Positions 5,548-7,762 of a DNA stretch of 7,762 bases are shown piece after piece. Source of the DNA: an uncultured Propionibacteriaceae bacterium. GTDB lineage: Bacteria > Actinomycetota > Actinomycetes > Propionibacteriales > Propionibacteriaceae. Position 1 is the first letter of the stretch; the number at the start of each line of letters is the position of its first letter. The translations under genes were made by a program, and so were the position numbers. The notes beneath the pieces were generated by a model that did no database searches, had not been told where the DNA came from, and worked only from the letters and a program-made list of their open reading frames with translations. The stretch spans positions 1 to 7,762 of the forward strand of contig CAKZJI010000149.1 in assembly GCA_936941515.1 (NCBI GenBank), given 5' to 3'.

Positions 5548-6135
5548 ATGAGCACAACCCCCACAGCCCCCCGCAGGACAGACGGCCTGAAAGCCGGTCT
5601 CATCGTGGTGGGAGGGCTGCTGGCCCTGATGTGGCTGCTGGAGCTGATCGACCACGCATCCTTCCATGCCCTGGACCAGCTCGGCATCATGCCGCGCCAG
5701 CTGGGCTCCGTGCCGCACATCGCCACCGCGCCCTGGCTGCACTTCGGTTTCGCCCACCTGATCAGCAACTCCATCCCGTTCCTGGTTCTGGGTCTGCTGA
5801 CATGGTTCGCGGGCGTGCGCACCTGGGTGATCACCACTCTGCTGGCCATTGCCTGCTCAGGGGCTGTCGTGTGGCTGATCTCCCCTCCCCACAGCATCAC
5901 CCTGGGGGCCTCCGGGCTGGTGTTCGGCTATCTGGCGTTCCTGCTGGTCCGGGGGTTCTTCACCCGTAACCTCGGACAGATCCTGCTGGCCGTCGTCGTG
6001 TTTCTCTTCTACGGATCAGTGTTGGTGGGGCTGCTCCCAGGGGCCGCGGGCGTGTCCTGGCAGGGGCATCTGGGCGGTGCCATCGGTGGTCTCCTCGCGG
6101 CTCGGATGACCCGAGACCAGCTGCCCGTCAGATGA
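5548..6135 (+). CDS. Rhomboid-family intramembrane serine protease
   Basis: Rhomboids cut transmembrane segments of other membrane proteins within the lipid bilayer. This 195-residue protein has the catalytic serine in GASGLVFGY (Ser122) and the partner histidine in GHLGGAIGGLLAA (His174). HFGFAHLISN (65-74) supplies the conserved His/Asn pair of the second helix (His70, Asn74). Six hydrophobic helices are apparent (about 15-32, 73-90, 92-111, 118-135, 142-162, 173-186), the basic bacterial six-helix form without extra domains. The ATG at 5548 gives a short N-terminal cytosolic tail; GGAG lies only 3 nt upstream, so initiation may be weak. An in-frame ATG at 5500 would overlap the divergent gene. 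Substrate unknown. Its 3' end overlaps the convergent mca by 8 bp. Confidence 0.92.
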   Translation: MSTTPTAPRRTDGLKAGLIVVGGLLALMWLLELIDHASFHALDQLGIMPRQLGSVPHIATAPWLHFGFAHLISNSIPFLVLGLLTWFAGVRTWVITTLLAIACSGAVVWLISPPHSITLGASGLVFGYLAFLLVRGFFTRNLGQILLAVVVFLFYGSVLVGLLPGAAGVSWQGHLGGAIGGLLAARMTRDQLPVR

Positions 6136-7030
6136 TGAACTCCGGCGCCAGGGGAACCTCGCGCAGCCCGGTGAACAGATCGTCCTCTGGGATCATCGTC
6201 GGCACCTTGGAGACCACCAGCTGGTAGTCCTCCGTCGGCCAGCCTGCCCGCTGGATGGCAAGCGGCACCGCGAACCACGGTCCGTCCGGGTCGATTTGCG
6301 TCGCGTGGGCTCGCAGCGCCTCATCCCGCACGTCGAAGTACTGGGCGCAGTGGACGAAGGTCGTCAGCCTGCCGTCGGAGAAGGGATCGTCGTCGCGGGC
6401 CGGGGCTGGGTGTGCGGGGGCGATGCCCTGCTCGTGCATCAGCGATTCCAGCGCCGCGAAGCGCTTCCGGTGGAAGCTCATGTGGTAATACAGCTTCGCA
6501 GCCTGCCAGGCCGGTCCATGCTCAGACCACAGCGCTGGGTCGGCTGCTGCCTGGAAAGCCTCGACGGTGATCCTGTGGCATTGAATGTGATCGGGATGCG
6601 GGTAGCCTCCGCGTTCGTCGTAGGTGGTGACGACGTGCGGTCGGAAGTCCCGTATCACCCGCACCAGACGGCCCGCGGCCTCCCGCACATCCTGAAGCGC
6701 GAAACAGCCCTCGGGCAGCGGCGGTGGCGGATCACCCTCGGGCAGGCCTGAGTCGACGAAGCCCAGCCAGACCTGCTGGATGCCCAGGATCTCGCGGGCG
6801 CGTGCCATCTCCTGGCGCCGGATCTCCGGAAGGCTGGCCTGAATCTCAGGGTTGCCGGCCAGCCGTGGGTTCAGCACGTCACCACGCTCGCCTCCCGTAC
6901 AGGTTGCAACCATGACCTCCACTCCCTCGGCCACATACTTCGCGGTGGTGGCAGCGCCCTTGCTCGACTCGTCGTCGGGATGGGCGTGCACATGCAGCAG
7001 GCGCAACGGGCCCTTGGGGTGCGAGGTCAT
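6128..7030 (-). CDS. mca: Mycothiol S-conjugate amidase Mca
   Basis: Mca is a cytosolic zinc hydrolase that splits mycothiol S-conjugates of electrophiles and drugs into a mercapturic acid, which is exported, and GlcN-inositol, which is recycled to mycothiol. The 300-residue protein is a LmbE/PIG-L family member: HAHPDDESSKGAAT gives zinc ligands His17 and Asp20 and catalytic Asp19; the third ligand is His148 in GGYPHPDHI. Lys24 in ESSKGA corresponds to Lys19 of M. tuberculosis Mca, where the deacetylase MshB has Ser, so this is Mca and not MshB. TGGERGDVLNP, WLGFVDSGLPEGD, RAHATQIDP and the C-terminal extension also fit Mca. ATG 7030 lacks a Shine-Dalgarno; CAGAAT 7 nt upstream is only a weak -10 candidate. 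It diverges from greA across 107 bp. Confidence 0.96.
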   Translation of the reverse strand: MTSHPKGPLRLLHVHAHPDDESSKGAATTAKYVAEGVEVMVATCTGGERGDVLNPRLAGNPEIQASLPEIRRQEMARAREILGIQQVWLGFVDSGLPEGDPPPPLPEGCFALQDVREAAGRLVRVIRDFRPHVVTTYDERGGYPHPDHIQCHRITVEAFQAAADPALWSEHGPAWQAAKLYYHMSFHRKRFAALESLMHEQGIAPAHPAPARDDDPFSDGRLTTFVHCAQYFDVRDEALRAHATQIDPDGPWFAVPLAIQRAGWPTEDYQLVVSKVPTMIPEDDLFTGLREVPLAPEFII

Positions 7031-7125
7031 GGGGGATATTCTGGCGTGAATCGCCGCAAGCTGCCGAATCGGGACGGTGGGGTGATGCGTGTTGAGAGCC
7101 TCCCGGCAGCGGCAGACATCTGCGC

Positions 7126-7131
7126 TAGCAT
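7126..7131 (+). promoter_or_regulatory. Predicted -10 box of greA (leaderless)
   Basis: TAGCAT fits TANNNT and is followed by 6 nt (GACGTG) and the ATG at 7138. No good -35 stands 16-18 bp upstream. The box favours ATG 7138 over the in-frame GTG at 7135, which would add one residue. Confidence 0.45.
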
Positions 7132-7137
7132 GACGTG

Positions 7138-7635
7138 ATGTCCGAAACCAATGCTGAGACCGTTTGGCTCACCCAGGAGGCCCACGACAAGCTTGAGGCC
7201 GAACTGACCCATCTCAAGACGGTGGGCCGCCCCGAGGTGAGTGCGCGCATCGCGGCCGCTCGCGAGGAGGGCGATCTGTCGGAGAATGGCGGATACCATG
7301 CCGCCCGTGAGGAGCAGGGGCAGATGGAGGGGCGGATCCGAGTGCTTGAGGATCTGCTGCGACGCGCCCAGGTCGGTGAGGCGCAGGGCGATCCGGACGA
7401 GGTGAGTCCCGGACGCATCGTCACCGTCGCATTCGATGGCGACGAGGATGACACTGACACCTTCCTCCTCGGCTCGCGGGAGATCCTCGGAACTGACGAC
7501 TCCGTGGACCATGCCGTCTCTCCGCAGTCTCCGCTGGGGGCGGCGGTGTTGGGCAAACGTGTGGGAGACGAGGTTACCTACGCCGCCCCCACGGGTCGCA
7601 GCATCTCGGTGACCATCACGAAGGTCACCAGCTGA
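7138..7635 (+). CDS. greA: Transcription elongation factor GreA
   Basis: GreA enters the secondary channel of RNA polymerase and stimulates cleavage of the RNA 3' end in backtracked complexes, rescuing paused transcription. The 165-residue protein shows the N-terminal antiparallel coiled coil (about 10-80), whose tip REEGDLSENGGYHAAREEQ carries the acidic pair Asp46 and Glu49, equivalent to E. coli Asp41/Glu44. The C-terminal FKBP-like domain (about 88-165) includes PGRIVTVAF and SPLGAAVLGKRVGDEVTY. The inter-strand segment of the C-terminal domain (FDGDEDDTD, 99-107) is strongly acidic. The gene is followed after 11 nt by a strong hairpin and is probably a single-gene transcript. Mycobacterial greA lies next to mca in the same divergent manner but with a small gene between them that is absent here. 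Confidence 0.96.
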   Translation: MSETNAETVWLTQEAHDKLEAELTHLKTVGRPEVSARIAAAREEGDLSENGGYHAAREEQGQMEGRIRVLEDLLRRAQVGEAQGDPDEVSPGRIVTVAFDGDEDDTDTFLLGSREILGTDDSVDHAVSPQSPLGAAVLGKRVGDEVTYAAPTGRSISVTITKVTS

Positions 7636-7646
7636 GCGTCATGAGT

Positions 7647-7678
7647 TCGGGCCGCCGCATAACCGTGCGGCGGCCCGA
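7647..7678 (+). terminator. Strong hairpin terminator after greA
   Basis: TCGGGCCGCCGCA (7647-7659) pairs perfectly over 13 bp with TGCGGCGGCCCGA (7666-7678) around a 6-nt loop, 11 nt beyond the greA stop. There is no T-run (ATTCGTGTCC follows), as is common for intrinsic terminators of high-GC actinobacteria. Confidence 0.8.
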
Positions 7679-7762
7679 TTCGTGTCCTCAACAGCTCATG
7701 CAGCGCGAATACGAGACTTGTCTTGATGTGGGGTGCGGACTGTCACTCAAGCCCTGCGATCA
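7679..7762. other. Window end with no supportable gene
   Basis: A plus-strand frame opens at ATG 7697 and stays open to the window edge, but its 22 codons show no recognisable motif and no upstream ribosome site. All three minus-strand frames hit a stop within the last 18 bases, so a minus-strand gene could only end near the edge. Confidence 0.3.

Noticed and set aside
5502..5900. N-terminal extension of the DUF255 frame up to 5900
   Set aside because: The family N-terminus begins at the ATG at 5501, preceded by a good promoter; the extension is antisense to the rhomboid coding region.
7697..7762. Start of a new plus-strand gene at the window edge
   Set aside because: Only 22 codons are visible, with no ribosome site or motif; cannot be supported.

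Overview
The window is high-GC chromosomal DNA from an actinomycete that makes mycothiol. The clearest sign is a full mycothiol S-conjugate amidase (Mca); the actinobacterial style of Ung and the strong third-position GC bias agree. A propionibacterial relative is a reasonable guess, but the sequence alone does not fix the genus.

Layout. Bases 1-348 hold a small unrecognised ORF, possibly a gene remnant. On the minus strand follow msrA (406-1059) and ung (1345-2019). Between them, and again in an unusually long 784-base gap (2020-2803), lies non-coding DNA rich in short repeats. These include two diverged copies of one 80-bp palindrome-ended element (A and B), three copies of another (R1-R3), and arrays of 15-bp and 16-bp tandem units. 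The gap ends in a recognisable promoter overlapped by a double TACG-N4-CGTA palindrome, which leads into a hemolysin III/PAQR-type membrane protein (2804-3478, +). Then come a large thioredoxin-like DUF255/YyaL-type protein (3489-5501, -), a rhomboid intramembrane protease (5548-6135, +), mca (6128-7030, -) and greA (7138-7635, +). A strong hairpin follows greA. The last 84 bases show no supportable gene.

From memory, greA / mca / DUF255 / hemolysin III repeats, in order and relative orientation, the Mycobacterium tuberculosis Rv1080c-Rv1085c neighbourhood (as a mirror image). Two differences stand out: a rhomboid gene sits between mca and the DUF255 gene, and the small gene that separates greA from mca in mycobacteria is missing.

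Three genes relate to thiol or oxidative chemistry: MsrA repairs methionine sulfoxide, Mca clears mycothiol conjugates, and DUF255 carries a CHWC thioredoxin-like site. Ung repairs uracil in DNA and GreA rescues stalled RNA polymerase. No multi-gene operon is evident, because almost every gene changes strand relative to its neighbour. Four genes (msrA, ung, DUF255, greA) have a TANNNT box 6-7 nt before the ATG and no good Shine-Dalgarno, which points to leaderless transcripts; hemolysin III instead has a leader and an AGGAG site. I see no phage, CRISPR, transposase or defence genes. The least explained part is the repeat-filled intergenic DNA.
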